Positions 48,699-58,431 of a stretch of 64,000 bases of DNA are shown here, one piece after another; position 1 is the stretch's first letter; each line of letters begins with the position of its first letter. Made by a program: the position numbers and the translations under genes. Location: assembly GCF_034356035.1 (NCBI RefSeq), contig NZ_CP136423.1:2542001-2606000 (forward strand), in the 5' to 3' direction. The notes beneath the pieces are model-generated. The model ran no database searches and had not been told where the DNA came from. It worked only from the letters and a program-made list of their open reading frames with translations. The stretch comes from Blautia hydrogenotrophica DSM 10507 (GTDB taxonomy: Bacteria > Bacillota > Clostridia > Lachnospirales > Lachnospiraceae).

Positions 48699-50708
48699 TT
48701 ACAACTCAACTTTTTCCAATTCTGCTAGATTTTTTTTCAACTCAATCATCTTATCACGAAGCTGTGCCGCCTGTTCAAAGTTCAAGTCCGCCGCCGCTAC
48801 CTTCATCTGCTTCTCCACTTTCTGAATCAGTTTTTCCAGCTCTTTTTTACTCATGGACTCCGGATCTTTCTCCAACTGACTCTCCGTCTGAGCTACCGCC
48901 TTAGAGATGCTGATCAGATCTCTCACTGATTTCTGAATCGTCTTAGGCGTAATTCCATGTTCTTGATTGTACGCCTCCTGCAGCGCACGGCGCCGCTCTG
49001 TCTCGTCAATAGCCATCCGCATAGAATCCGTCATCACATCCGCGTACATCAGCACCCGTCCTTCGCTATTACGGGCTGCACGGCCTATCGTCTGAATCAA
49101 AGAAGTTTCTGATCTAAGAAAGCCCTCCTTGTCCGCATCCAGAATCGCCACTAGGGTGATCTCCGGGATATCTAGTCCTTCCCTCAGCAAATTGATTCCC
49201 ACCAGCACGTCAAAGACATCCAGGCGCATATCCCGGATAATCTGAGTCCGCTCTAGAGTGTCGATATCGGAGTGAAGGTATTTCACCCGTATTCCCAGAT
49301 CTCTCATGTAATCAGTGAGGTCCTCCGCCATTCTCTTGGTCAGCGTGGTAATCAAAACTTTATGATGTTTCTCCACTTCCTTGTTCACCTCACTCACCAG
49401 GTCGTCAATCTGCCCCTCCACCGGACGCACTTCCACCTTGGGGTCTAAAAGTCCCGTTGGTCTTATGATCTGCTCTGCTCTTAAAAGCTCATGCTCCTCC
49501 TCATATTCCCCAGGAGTCGCAGATACAAACAGAATCTGGTCAATCTTGCTCTCGAACTCCTGAAAATTCAATGGCCGGTTGTCTTTCGCTGAAGGCAGCC
49601 GGAATCCATAATCCACCAATGTCTGTTTTCTGGACTGGTCTCCCGCATACATGCCACGAATCTGCGGCACCGTCTTATGGGACTCGTCGATAATGATCAG
49701 AAAGTCATCTCCAAAATAATCTACCAGAGTATAGGGCGGTTCTCCTGGTGCCAATCCCGACAAATGCCTCGAATAGTTCTCAATCCCCGAGCAAAAACCT
49801 GTCTCCTTCATCATCTCCACGTCGAAATTCGTTCTCTCTGAAATTCTCTGTGCCTCTAAGAGTTTGTCCTCTCCTTTAAAATAGGAAACTCTCTGTGCCA
49901 GCTCTTTCTCAATTTCGTCAGCCGCCTTGAGAATCTGTTCCATGGGAACTACATAGTGGGACGCTGGAAAAACTGCGATGTGATTTAGCTCGCACTTAAT
50001 CTCCCCCGTTAGGACATCCACTTCTGAGATTCGGTCCACCTCATCCCCGAAAAACTCCACGCGGATCGCAGATTCCGAGTAATCCGCAGGAAAGATCTCC
50101 AACACGTCTCCCCGGACTCGGAATGTTCCTCTCTGAAAATCCATCTCATTGCGCGTGTACTGTATGTCGATCAGCTGGCGAATCACCTCATCCCGATCTT
50201 TTGTCATTCCCGGTCTGAGAGAGATGACCATGTTCTGATAGTCATCCGGACTTCCCAGTCCGTATATGCAGGAGACACTGGAAATAATAATCACATCCCT
50301 GCGTTCACTCAAAGCCGCTGTTGCTGACAGGCGAAGCTTCTCAATCTCATCGTTGATGGAGGAATCCTTAGCGATATACGTATCTGTGGAAGGGACGTAG
50401 GCCTCCGGTTGGTAGTAGTCGTAGTAGGAGACGAAATACTCTACAGAATTATCTGGGAAAAATTCTTTAAATTCTCCGTACAACTGAGCTGCCAGTGTCT
50501 TATTGTGTGCAATGATCAACGTCGGCTTTTGTAACTGCTCAATCACATTTGCCATCGTAAATGTCTTGCCAGAACCCGTAACCCCTAGTAAAGTCTGGCA
50601 TTGATTACCTTCCTTGAATCCTTTTACAAGTTTTTTTATCGCCTCCGGTTGATCACCTGTGGGCTTATATTCTGATACTAAATGAAATAATTTTTCTTTT
50701 TTTTCCAC
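48699..50708 (-). CDS. uvrB: Excinuclease ABC subunit B
   Basis: 669 residues of the nucleotide-excision repair helicase: Walker A ([19 protein letters not shown]), the beta-hairpin region ([20 protein letters not shown]), DEAD-like motif [12 protein letters not shown], helicase motifs ([25 protein letters not shown]) and the C-terminal UVR motif ([21 protein letters not shown] over two lines of helix). Start is GTG at 50708 after AAGGAG. A candidate SOS box and a hairpin leader lie upstream. Confidence 0.97.
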   Translation of the reverse strand: MEKKEKLFHLVSEYKPTGDQPEAIKKLVKGFKEGNQCQTLLGVTGSGKTFTMANVIEQLQKPTLIIAHNKTLAAQLYGEFKEFFPDNSVEYFVSYYDYYQPEAYVPSTDTYIAKDSSINDEIEKLRLSATAALSERRDVIIISSVSCIYGLGSPDDYQNMVISLRPGMTKDRDEVIRQLIDIQYTRNEMDFQRGTFRVRGDVLEIFPADYSESAIRVEFFGDEVDRISEVDVLTGEIKCELNHIAVFPASHYVVPMEQILKAADEIEKELAQRVSYFKGEDKLLEAQRISERTNFDVEMMKETGFCSGIENYSRHLSGLAPGEPPYTLVDYFGDDFLIIIDESHKTVPQIRGMYAGDQSRKQTLVDYGFRLPSAKDNRPLNFQEFESKIDQILFVSATPGEYEEEHELLRAEQIIRPTGLLDPKVEVRPVEGQIDDLVSEVNKEVEKHHKVLITTLTKRMAEDLTDYMRDLGIRVKYLHSDIDTLERTQIIRDMRLDVFDVLVGINLLREGLDIPEITLVAILDADKEGFLRSETSLIQTIGRAARNSEGRVLMYADVMTDSMRMAIDETERRRALQEAYNQEHGITPKTIQKSVRDLISISKAVAQTESQLEKDPESMSKKELEKLIQKVEKQMKVAAADLNFEQAAQLRDKMIELKKNLAELEKVEL

Positions 50709-50754
50709 GCTACCCGCTCCTTACTATGACTACTATCAGCCCGATTTTCACAAA

Positions 50755-50807
50755 AATTCGTACAATAAAATCCAAAAAACAAGGCTAATATGACCATTGT
50801 ACGAATT
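50755..50807. repeat. Perfect 12-bp inverted repeat in the uvrB leader
   Basis: AATTCGTACAAT (50755-50766) and ATTGTACGAATT (50796-50807) are exact reverse complements 29 bp apart. They would form a hairpin in the uvrB leader RNA or mark the ends of a tiny element. The wider stretch 50709-51103 contains no gene I can support. Confidence 0.75.
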
Positions 50808-50882
50808 AAGTCACTAAAAAACGCTTTTTGACTGCGCGATACTCTCCAATATTGCATGATATTTGTTGATATTTACTGGTTC

Positions 50883-50933
50883 AGTATAGCACAATATTTC
50901 ATATTTGCATAGGTAAAATCGAACAAATATTCT
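50883..50933 (-). promoter_or_regulatory. Probable uvrB promoter with a LexA-like box
   Basis: Minus-strand -10 TATACT (50883-50888) with a weak -35. Just upstream, plus-strand CGAACAAATATTCT (50920-50933) matches the Gram-positive LexA consensus CGAACRNRYGTTCG at 12 of 14 positions. uvrB is a common SOS gene, which raises the prior. Confidence 0.5.
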
Positions 50934-51103
50934 GCTTTCTTTTTACATATTTATTCAATTTATTTTATATTATTCACCGCAAATTCCTTGCATTTTATCC
51001 TCTTTTATATACATATTTTATGGGAATTTATCTTTTTTTTATCTATTGTTTATCAGTGTCTCTCTCTTTTCCGCTACTATAAGGATACCGGAGCTGTTGA
51101 TTC

Positions 51104-51150
51104 AAAAAAAGCGCCGGACACAGGAAACATCTCCTCCTGTATCCGGCGCT
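51104..51150 (-). terminator. Strong terminator for the ABC transporter remnant
   Basis: AGCGCCGGACACAGGA (51110-51125) pairs with TCCTGTATCCGGCGCT (51135-51150), one mismatch, 9-nt loop, followed on the minus strand by T7 (51110-51104). It lies 33 bp past the stub's stop codon. Confidence 0.85.
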
Positions 51151-51182
51151 TCTGTCTGTTTTTGTCCTCTGCTCTGCCGCTA

Positions 51183-51390
51183 TCAGCTTTGGCTTTGCTG
51201 TATTTTCCATTCTTTCGTTTTCGCCTGCTCGGCTATGACACGGGCGTACCATCCGCCGCATTTGAAAAGTTCACAGTGCGTACCTCTTTCTGATAGGTTT
51301 CCGTCCTGTAAAACCAGGATCTGATCTGCATTGACGATGGTATTCAGCTGGCGCGCGATAACGATGACGTTTTTGTCTCTCATAAGGTAT
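51183..51390 (-). pseudogene. 3' stub of an ABC transporter ATP-binding/permease gene
   Basis: The residues DKNVIVIARQLNTIVNADQI and LVLQDGNLSERGTHCELF are the H-loop and D-loop end of an exporter-type ATPase, except that the switch histidine (IAHRL in active proteins) reads IARQL. Nothing upstream encodes Walker A or B, so only the last 70 or so codons remain, with the gene's terminator. Confidence 0.75.
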
Positions 51391-51510
51391 CCAGAGTCCT
51401 GTTGATTTTCCTTCCACCTGGCGCGTATATCTGTAAAAAGAGAGTCTTTAACTGCAGACACAGTTTAACAATGAATTTATACTGTCAACAACCAGTATGT
51501 CCCAATTATA

Positions 51511-52134
51511 TCAGACTGAATCAAGGTATATTCTCTTCTCGTTGCCCGTATACCTGTTCTGCGTAACCAGCACCAGATCACCGTCTGAGGAACGGTTCGC
51601 TTTCTCTGAAACAGATACAATATTATATGTATACACCTCTCCCCAGATATCTGTAAATCTCACCTCCATGCCTTCATTCAGCACGGATATGCTTCGGAAC
51701 AGGCCACCGCGGAGCGAATCTTTGATGACAAGGTTCCCGCTCTCCGCTGATCCCGATTCGCACTTAGGCATATATTTTCCGTCCTCATACTCTGATTGTA
51801 CTGGCCAGGCCTCTTCAATGAGCGGAATCTCGAGTATTCCGATGCACGAAATCTCCTTGACCTCCAGATATGCCCCCTCCTGATTCGTACTTCCTTCCTG
51901 CACAAAGCCTTTCGTCTGCTCGGGAAGAAGAGAAATAAGCCTCTCAAGAATCTCATCGCACTGCTTATGCGCCTGATTTTCCTGGTATTTAGAATTACAC
52001 ATCAGAGCAGAGGCCAACAAAAGAACAACAGCTCCTGCATAAAGGAAAATCCGACCGGAAGCCCAGCCAGATCCTCTGTTATCTTTTCTGTCTCTACTTT
52101 CTACATCTTTATCTTTTATGAACCTGCTTTGCAT
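51511..52134 (-). CDS. Sortase-fold protein lacking catalytic His and Cys
   Basis: 207 residues: one membrane helix at about 28-46, then a sortase-like domain (IGILEIPLIEEAWPVQSE; SGNLVIKDSLRGGLFRSI; VRFTDIWGEVYTYNIV; DLVLVTQNRYTGNEKRIYL). At the usual GH position it has Asp139-Ser140, and at the TLxTC position Gln192 replaces the catalytic Cys; only an Arg (201) remains. The order of strands is kept, and the frame is intact, so it looks like a pseudoenzyme rather than a broken gene. It overlaps the minor pilin gene by 26 bp at the end of the pilus operon. Confidence 0.78.
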   Translation of the reverse strand: MQSRFIKDKDVESRDRKDNRGSGWASGRIFLYAGAVVLLLASALMCNSKYQENQAHKQCDEILERLISLLPEQTKGFVQEGSTNQEGAYLEVKEISCIGILEIPLIEEAWPVQSEYEDGKYMPKCESGSAESGNLVIKDSLRGGLFRSISVLNEGMEVRFTDIWGEVYTYNIVSVSEKANRSSDGDLVLVTQNRYTGNEKRIYLDSV

Positions 52135-53053
52135 CTCTCTTCCTTCTCCAAATCGTCAGTCCCGCGATAATAAGTATGAGTCCGCTGAGGAAAAGAAGAA
52201 TAGCGGTATATAACAGAGCCGTCCCATCTCCTGTCTTCGGAGGTTCTTTGCCCTCTTCCCTGTATGTGTTGGAGATCATAAAGGCAGTCTGGTTTTTCTC
52301 GACCATGACCGTATACCCTTCCGGTATATTCCGCTCTACAACCTGCCATACACTTCCGTCGTCCTCTGTTTTCCACACGTACGACCAGTCGTTCTCCTCC
52401 GACAGAGTCTGAACACTGTGCCGCTCTCCGTCCTTTAAAATTTCAACAGTAATATCCTTTGGTCTGACTGAGCCGTCCCCATCGTTGCTCCAGTACTTTA
52501 CAATCCTATACTCCTTCTTCTCGCCGGTCGGTATAAATGTCTCGTATTTTGTCTCTACTTCAGTCTCATATACCCACTCTCCAGCTTCGTTCATAGAAGG
52601 AACTGTCACAAGCACAGGTACCGGATCATATCGAACGCCTTCATGAATAATACTTTCTCCGTCAATCAGATACACGCCCTTTGCAAGACCGCTGAAATAC
52701 AGATCTCCATTCATATCTGTACGCCCTGAATGATCCGCTTCGATTCTGTCTGCTTTCACATAGGAGGCCAGAGTCTGCGCTGCCGCTGCCATACTTTCAG
52801 TATCAAGAGCATTTAAATCCATCTGGAACTCCTTAAATTCACCTGTAAGCTCAAACTCCCAACTGTCGGTGATATCGCCCACGCGGTATACCCAGAACTG
52901 CGCCTCCTGCACAGGAGTATATTTCAGATGTATTTCTCCCGTCTGCTCCGCTTCCCCGGCACAGACCGGCTGTGTTGTAAATACCATACAGGACATAAGA
53001 ATTGCCGCCAGAATGCCTCCTCTTTTGTATAACACTTTTACTCTATTTATCAT
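52109..53053 (-). CDS. Minor pilin / Cna_B-domain cell-wall protein
   Basis: 314 residues: signal peptide (GGILAAILMSCMVFTTQPVCA), a pilin-type domain (YTPVQEAQFWVYRVGDITD), a Cna_B-type domain (RIVKYWSNDGDGSVRPKDIT; WQVVERNIPEGYTVMVEKN; FMISNTYRE), and a C-terminal sorting signal PPKTGD, membrane helix (LYTAILLFLSGLILIIAG) and basic tail (RRKRDAK). The signal is xPxTG rather than LPxTG. It lies 3 bp after the class C sortase gene; as pilus base or cell-wall anchor is the likely role. Confidence 0.85.
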   Translation of the reverse strand: MINRVKVLYKRGGILAAILMSCMVFTTQPVCAGEAEQTGEIHLKYTPVQEAQFWVYRVGDITDSWEFELTGEFKEFQMDLNALDTESMAAAAQTLASYVKADRIEADHSGRTDMNGDLYFSGLAKGVYLIDGESIIHEGVRYDPVPVLVTVPSMNEAGEWVYETEVETKYETFIPTGEKKEYRIVKYWSNDGDGSVRPKDITVEILKDGERHSVQTLSEENDWSYVWKTEDDGSVWQVVERNIPEGYTVMVEKNQTAFMISNTYREEGKEPPKTGDGTALLYTAILLFLSGLILIIAGLTIWRRKRDAKQVHKR

Positions 53054-53056
53054 ACA

Positions 53057-53887
53057 CTACCGCCCTCCTTTTCTTTCATATATCCTCCGTACCAGAAACC
53101 AGAGAATCCCCCCTGCTAAAAGGATAACTACAGCCACTGCCAGCACTACAATAACTATATCAATCTGAACCGCATCGGCCGGAATCCGTTGGGCAGATAC
53201 AGCATTGGCGATACGATACCCCCGTACTAGAAGTCTATGACTGTTGATTCCGTAGGGCGTACAGGTCAGAAGAGTACAGTAATCTTTTCCCTCCTCGATC
53301 TCCAGATCCTCAACCTCCCGGGGCTCTACAATTCGTATCTGATCCACCTGATATGTAAGTGTCCTGTCGAGAACATGGATGGAGAAGGTGTCCCCCTCTT
53401 CCATCTCATCGAGATTGCTGAAAAGCTTTGCCGAGGGCAGCCCCCTGTGTCCTGTCAGAACACAGTGAGTCCCGCTTCCGCCGACCGGAAGAGAGCTTCC
53501 CTCCAGATGTCCCACAGCGATCTGCAACACGGTATCCTCTGTCCCATGATATATTGGAAGGGACATTTTAAGTTTCGGTATCTCTACATACCCCATAATG
53601 CCTGTCCCTGTCACATCAAGAAGAGAATTATATTCTTCCTCTTCTGCTTCTGTCAGACGATACCTGTTCTCCTTTTTCTCCAGGAGTCTGCTGTTATACG
53701 CCTCCGCATCCTCCATCATGCTGCCATACTCCGCCGCATCCATCTGAGATACCCCCTCAGTGTAGGCGGCAATAGCTCTGGATTGATGATATGAATTCCA
53801 ATAATCACTGACTGTCGGATACAGCAGTAAGGAAAGTCCGGTAAACATTACAAGAAGCAGTAAAACAGTTGTCAATTTCTTCCTCAT
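53057..53887 (-). CDS. srtC: Class C (pilus) sortase
   Basis: 276 residues: N-terminal membrane helix (LTTVLLLLVMFTGLSLLLYP), sortase core with His147 in LTGHRGLPSAKLF, Cys209 in TLLTCTPYGINSHRLLVRG and Arg218, and a C-terminal membrane helix (IDIVIVVLAVAVVILLAGGI), the class C layout. It cross-links pilin subunits by transpeptidation. It sits between the major and minor pilin genes. Confidence 0.95.
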   Translation of the reverse strand: MRKKLTTVLLLLVMFTGLSLLLYPTVSDYWNSYHQSRAIAAYTEGVSQMDAAEYGSMMEDAEAYNSRLLEKKENRYRLTEAEEEEYNSLLDVTGTGIMGYVEIPKLKMSLPIYHGTEDTVLQIAVGHLEGSSLPVGGSGTHCVLTGHRGLPSAKLFSNLDEMEEGDTFSIHVLDRTLTYQVDQIRIVEPREVEDLEIEEGKDYCTLLTCTPYGINSHRLLVRGYRIANAVSAQRIPADAVQIDIVIVVLAVAVVILLAGGILWFLVRRIYERKGGR

Positions 53888-53969
53888 ACTGGATTCTCCT
53901 TACTGCTGTATAGAAGGGAAAGAAAATCCCTCTATACAGCAAATGATTATTTAGCCTGTAAGCTGTTTA

Positions 53970-55562
53970 TTATTTTTTACCTAAACATTTTCTCAGCACG
54001 AGAACAGTGCCCGCACCTAGAACGATAGCTGCGCCCAGAACATAGAATACAGTTGTACCCATGCCGCCTGTTGACGGAAGTATGGAGCCTTTAGTATTCC
54101 GAATTTCTATACTGACTAATCCCTCTTCAATATTTCCCGTCATCCGTTCATTATTCACGTCGACACTAATCTCCTTTAACGCATTGCTCGCAACACCTGC
54201 CCAGTTCTGGCCATTAACTGTAACTGCAGTAATTTGGACAGGAATTGGACCAACAATTTTATTATATCCGTCAGGCGCCTGTATTTCTTCCAGATAATAT
54301 GTACCATCATCTAGACCTGTTATATGAAAGCTCCCTTCTGAATCTGACGTAAAGATTGTGCCCTCGTTTTCCTCACCTGTCCAGCCGGTTACAATTCCGC
54401 TCTCAGCTTTGACATATTCGCCCTCGCCACGATACAATTTAAATGTCGCATTTTCCAGACCTGCCTTATCTTCAGCGTCAATTTTTGTGACAGTTAACAT
54501 ATAAGTAAATACAATGACCTTGTCTTCTGGAGTCTGTCCTGTGGAATCCTCCCCGCCAGGGTTAGGATTATTGGAAAACTCAAGATAAGCATCAGTCGGG
54601 TTACCCGGCAGACCAACCTCTGCGTTCTCCTTAAGTGTAGCATCATATTCTACAATAATGTATTTATCCGAGTCGATTCCAGGAATATCTTTTAAATTGT
54701 CAAAAGAAAGCGTATACCCGTTTTCTGTAGGAGTCAGATTCCATAAACTTCCATCTATCTCCGCCTTATCTGTTCCGCTTTTATCAGAAGCAATGTAAAC
54801 CTTTACTGAATCTCCAATCAATGTAAACTTATCTGTAAGATTATCATGAAATGCATAATAATACTCATCATATGCATCCATTGCCTCTTCATCTGGTATT
54901 GTACCAATCAGTTTGTAAGGTACAGTGTCGCCGATATTCCAGTCAGCCACATCGTTGTATCCTTCACCATAACCACCGTCTTTCGCATATTTGTCATCTT
55001 CTCGAACCTTTTTCTCCATAGCCGGCACGTCAGATTTTGGAGTAACCTTTACATCGCTTACTACCTTAAGGATAAAATCTGTGTAAGCATCTGTTTTATC
55101 CACACTATCATCTTTATCTTTTACCAGATAATATCCGGCTCCAAAAACTGATATGACATATAAACCATTTTCATCTTCTGAAGTCCCAGCCACATCGGTA
55201 AGATATTTTTCTGCAATATCTGCAAATTTTTCTGCATTTGCCGAAAACTGATCCAATACTTTCGCCACATCAGCGGCACTCTCACAATCTTCATATTCAT
55301 CTAATTTGTCTTTAAGTTCTGTCAGCAATGCGTCTGCTTGGCTTTTTACCGCTGATCCCCATTCAATATTGGAGAGAGTCGTTCCATCCTCTGACAGATC
55401 TCCCGTAAATACTTGATAAGCCTCATAGACGTGGTCAGCCTTGGCATTAGTAATAGTAATCGTATAGCTTTGCTCATTATTTTGGGCAAATGCTGTGAGA
55501 TTCATGGCAAATGTCATAATTACTACTAACAGAAGACTGACAATTTTCTTCATTCTCTTCAT
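53970..55562 (-). CDS. Major pilin (SpaA-type isopeptide-forming)
   Basis: 530 residues: signal peptide (IVSLLLVVIMTFAMNLTAFA), an N-terminal pilin domain (TITNAKADHVYEAYQVFTG), an isopeptide-forming fimbrial domain (IGDTVPYKLIGTIPDEEAM), a SpaA/Cna_B domain (LENATFKLYRGEG; TYYLEEIQAPDGYN with the E-box glutamate) and the sorting signal LPSTG, a membrane helix and RKCLGKK. It is the backbone that the class C sortase would polymerise. 82 bp upstream of srtC. Confidence 0.93.
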   Translation of the reverse strand: MKRMKKIVSLLLVVIMTFAMNLTAFAQNNEQSYTITITNAKADHVYEAYQVFTGDLSEDGTTLSNIEWGSAVKSQADALLTELKDKLDEYEDCESAADVAKVLDQFSANAEKFADIAEKYLTDVAGTSEDENGLYVISVFGAGYYLVKDKDDSVDKTDAYTDFILKVVSDVKVTPKSDVPAMEKKVREDDKYAKDGGYGEGYNDVADWNIGDTVPYKLIGTIPDEEAMDAYDEYYYAFHDNLTDKFTLIGDSVKVYIASDKSGTDKAEIDGSLWNLTPTENGYTLSFDNLKDIPGIDSDKYIIVEYDATLKENAEVGLPGNPTDAYLEFSNNPNPGGEDSTGQTPEDKVIVFTYMLTVTKIDAEDKAGLENATFKLYRGEGEYVKAESGIVTGWTGEENEGTIFTSDSEGSFHITGLDDGTYYLEEIQAPDGYNKIVGPIPVQITAVTVNGQNWAGVASNALKEISVDVNNERMTGNIEEGLVSIEIRNTKGSILPSTGGMGTTVFYVLGAAIVLGAGTVLVLRKCLGKK

Positions 55563-55565
55563 TTT

Positions 55566-58397
55566 TTATCCCCTCCATTTTTTATTTTTTCTATACAAAA
55601 CACAGGCGCCGCCGCAGACGAACACTATCCCTGCAATTGTATACAAACCTGTTCCTGTGGAACCCGTTTCCGGAAGCCGATATTGAATCCTCTGATCCTC
55701 AACTTCAATCGGTACTGCTACATCTGTACCGCCGTCAACAGGTCCTTCTGTATCACCGCAATTTATAACTTTAAGCATTTTATCTCCCTCGCGGTAAAGA
55801 CCAGATTTGGTTGCTGTATCAATCAAACAATCTACCTCTTCTCCGTCGGAATCGTCATAATAGAACCAATATCTTGTATCGCTGAGCTGATAATGGTCCG
55901 GCGCTTTTGTCTCCTGAATATAATAGAGCTGGTTACTGCTCAGATAAAATCCATTTGACGGATCCCCTTTATAGGCTATACTTCCCTTCTCATCTGTGGT
56001 ATCCTCCGTGAGTAACTCGCCGTTTAATGAAAATATACCGTATGTCGCCCCAGGCACCAGATTGCCGAAATCCGTATCCTTTTTGACAACCGTAAGCATA
56101 TATTGCATTGACTCAAATATGGTATCTCCAATCGTTCCTTCTGAACTGTCTTCAAATTCCTTTCCAAACGCCTCTACGGCAACTTTATTTTCATAGTTCC
56201 CGCCTTTGCTGCCGGACTCTGCTGTCACATAATATGTAATGACATATTCGAATGCCCCGGGATGCAAAATCTGTATTTTTACAACATGAAGCTCCTCACT
56301 CACTTCCACCACATAATCACTGCCGTAATTCAGCACCTGTTCTATGCCGTCCGCCGCTGTCGCCGTAACCTCAACGGAGCCTTTTCTGTAATAAATGTTA
56401 TCGCTCATCTTATCTGTAACAACAAGCTTTTCTTGTCTTGATAAATCGATTTTTCCCGAATTGACTATGATTTTAAACTGTCCGCTGCCGCTCATATTCG
56501 ATTTTTCTACTATATATGGAATTTCATAGCGAATGCGTCTACTATCCTCATCCTTTTCATCTTTTCTCAAATATACATTATTTTCACCTTTATCTCCGGG
56601 AGATAAAATCATCTCCTCATTTTCTTCAATATACTTTATCGTTATCGTTGTCTCTCCCGTCAGGTACCAGTCTGTGCACCAGCCTTCGGGAATCCCTTCA
56701 ACAGCCTTATCGCTGCACCCCTCATGCGAATCTGTTCTTGATACAAAGTACAGCTCTAATTTCATTTTCTCATCATACCAATAATATGCCATTTTATCTG
56801 CCACAGCAGCATCCTGCGCAGACGACAAAACTTTTTCAGTATTGCCATTTTTTAATATAATCACCGCTTTGCTGAGATCGGGGTAGTAATCCTTAATCCA
56901 CCTTCCCTGGTCCTGAATACTCCACGATGCATACTGATTTTCATATCCGGGAATTGTCGCTTTTATAGTCCATTCCATTCTGCCTTCAGCATTAATCTTA
57001 CCGGATTTCTCCACTTTGCCTTTCTGCCCCGGCTCCGGTTTTGACACAATATCTATATCCGGGCTGACCAGTTCTCCATCCTCGTTCTTATCGAAGCTGA
57101 CTGAAACACTGAAAATCAACTTGAGCCGAATCTTCGTGTTGTCATACATCTGCAGAACAACTTTGTTGCCTTCCTCCTCAATAATCAGCCTGCCTATAAT
57201 TGTGCCATCGTTTGCCGCTATATTCTCATTTTTTATCGCCGAAGCTGTAATTCCTTCAGGCATAGTATACACATATCTTCCGGCATCCGGAATCCCCCCC
57301 GGAGCATACATCTTGAAATCAAATGTATACCCCTCACCTTCATATATCTGATACTTTTCACCGCCTTTTTCTACTTCATTTCCCTCCGTGTCAACAAGCT
57401 TTATCTCAAATACAGGCTCCTCTTTTCCCATCTTACGTCCAAGAACGTACTCTTCCAGGTCAATATCGCCCGTCTCTTTCTCTTCAGACTTGTTCTCTTC
57501 CTGTTTTACAGAATCATCCGCACTGCTCTGCTCTTTCTGTGCGCCGTCGCTTGTAGGCTCGTCCACATTATCCTTAGAGCTCTCCGTTCCGCCGGAAGAT
57601 GGCTCTTTATCCTCTCCGGGATTCTCTGCGTCGCCGGACGGTATCGCCTCATCTCCTGAAGAGGGCTCTACAGTTCCATCTGTATTCTCTTTATCATCAG
57701 ATGGAACTGCCTCCTCTTGGGAAGGAGTGTTCGTCTCTTCGTCAGTACCTTTGTAAATATTCTCAGCTTTACTCAGGTTTCCGTATCCCGCCGGTTGTAC
57801 CTGTAATGTCGCCACGCTGCCGTCCACATCTCCTGCAACGACAGTGACTGCTCCGTATGCAGCGTCAGTCACAACTCCCACCTGGTCACCCTGAAGAAAT
57901 GCAATATCTCCCGTTTGCGGGCTGTAGCTATCTGAATTCTCATATATTCCTTTTTCTTCAAATGCCTCTTTAAAATCCGTGGCAGCATCCTCCTGCGGAA
58001 CAGCACTCTCCGGTATCTGGGCGTAATACAGGCAGAATGACAGGAACATTCCGTTCCATTCTCCGCACGGATCACCGTACCAGTTTCCGTAATATGTATA
58101 TCCATCGTCCTCAGTGTCAGCCTCTGTTCCCGTACTCTCTGAGTACCCGATCTGGGACTCTGCCACAGCTGTGAGATCCTCCGCCCACACGCCTGAAAGA
58201 CTCTGCGGCAGCGCTCTCTCCCACTCAGCCGTATTTGCTCCCGCTGCCTGACCACTCTCCATCGTCGCTGCCGGAAGAATAAGCATATATCTTGTTCCCA
58301 ACATCACAACAGCAGACAGACAGATTATGATTCGATGCCACAGTGAGCTTCTTTTCCATTCTTTTATGAAGTCTCTTTCCTGTTTGTTTCGTTTCAC
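55566..58397 (-). CDS. Large LPETG tip adhesin with degenerate CHAP-like domain
   Basis: 943 residues. Basic N-terminus and membrane helix (RIIICLSAVVMLGTRYMLIL). Residues about 95-205 resemble a CHAP peptidase (YGNWYGDPCGEWNGMFLSFC; TGDIAFLQGDQVGVVTDA), but the catalytic Cys (WCAMF in active relatives) is Asn115 and the His is Gln172. An acidic Ser/Pro/Glu linker (about 220-315) follows, then adhesin domains, a SpaA domain (GNLVPGATYGIFSLNGE; YYIQETKAPDHYQLS) and LPETG, helix, RKNKKWRG. GTG at 58397 follows GGGAGG; the upstream TTG at 58448 overlaps lepB. Confidence 0.88.
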   Translation of the reverse strand: MKRNKQERDFIKEWKRSSLWHRIIICLSAVVMLGTRYMLILPAATMESGQAAGANTAEWERALPQSLSGVWAEDLTAVAESQIGYSESTGTEADTEDDGYTYYGNWYGDPCGEWNGMFLSFCLYYAQIPESAVPQEDAATDFKEAFEEKGIYENSDSYSPQTGDIAFLQGDQVGVVTDAAYGAVTVVAGDVDGSVATLQVQPAGYGNLSKAENIYKGTDEETNTPSQEEAVPSDDKENTDGTVEPSSGDEAIPSGDAENPGEDKEPSSGGTESSKDNVDEPTSDGAQKEQSSADDSVKQEENKSEEKETGDIDLEEYVLGRKMGKEEPVFEIKLVDTEGNEVEKGGEKYQIYEGEGYTFDFKMYAPGGIPDAGRYVYTMPEGITASAIKNENIAANDGTIIGRLIIEEEGNKVVLQMYDNTKIRLKLIFSVSVSFDKNEDGELVSPDIDIVSKPEPGQKGKVEKSGKINAEGRMEWTIKATIPGYENQYASWSIQDQGRWIKDYYPDLSKAVIILKNGNTEKVLSSAQDAAVADKMAYYWYDEKMKLELYFVSRTDSHEGCSDKAVEGIPEGWCTDWYLTGETTITIKYIEENEEMILSPGDKGENNVYLRKDEKDEDSRRIRYEIPYIVEKSNMSGSGQFKIIVNSGKIDLSRQEKLVVTDKMSDNIYYRKGSVEVTATAADGIEQVLNYGSDYVVEVSEELHVVKIQILHPGAFEYVITYYVTAESGSKGGNYENKVAVEAFGKEFEDSSEGTIGDTIFESMQYMLTVVKKDTDFGNLVPGATYGIFSLNGELLTEDTTDEKGSIAYKGDPSNGFYLSSNQLYYIQETKAPDHYQLSDTRYWFYYDDSDGEEVDCLIDTATKSGLYREGDKMLKVINCGDTEGPVDGGTDVAVPIEVEDQRIQYRLPETGSTGTGLYTIAGIVFVCGGACVLYRKNKKWRG

Positions 58398-58431
58398 CTG
58401 GTATTCCCTCCCTTTCACTTTCTCTCTGCTT

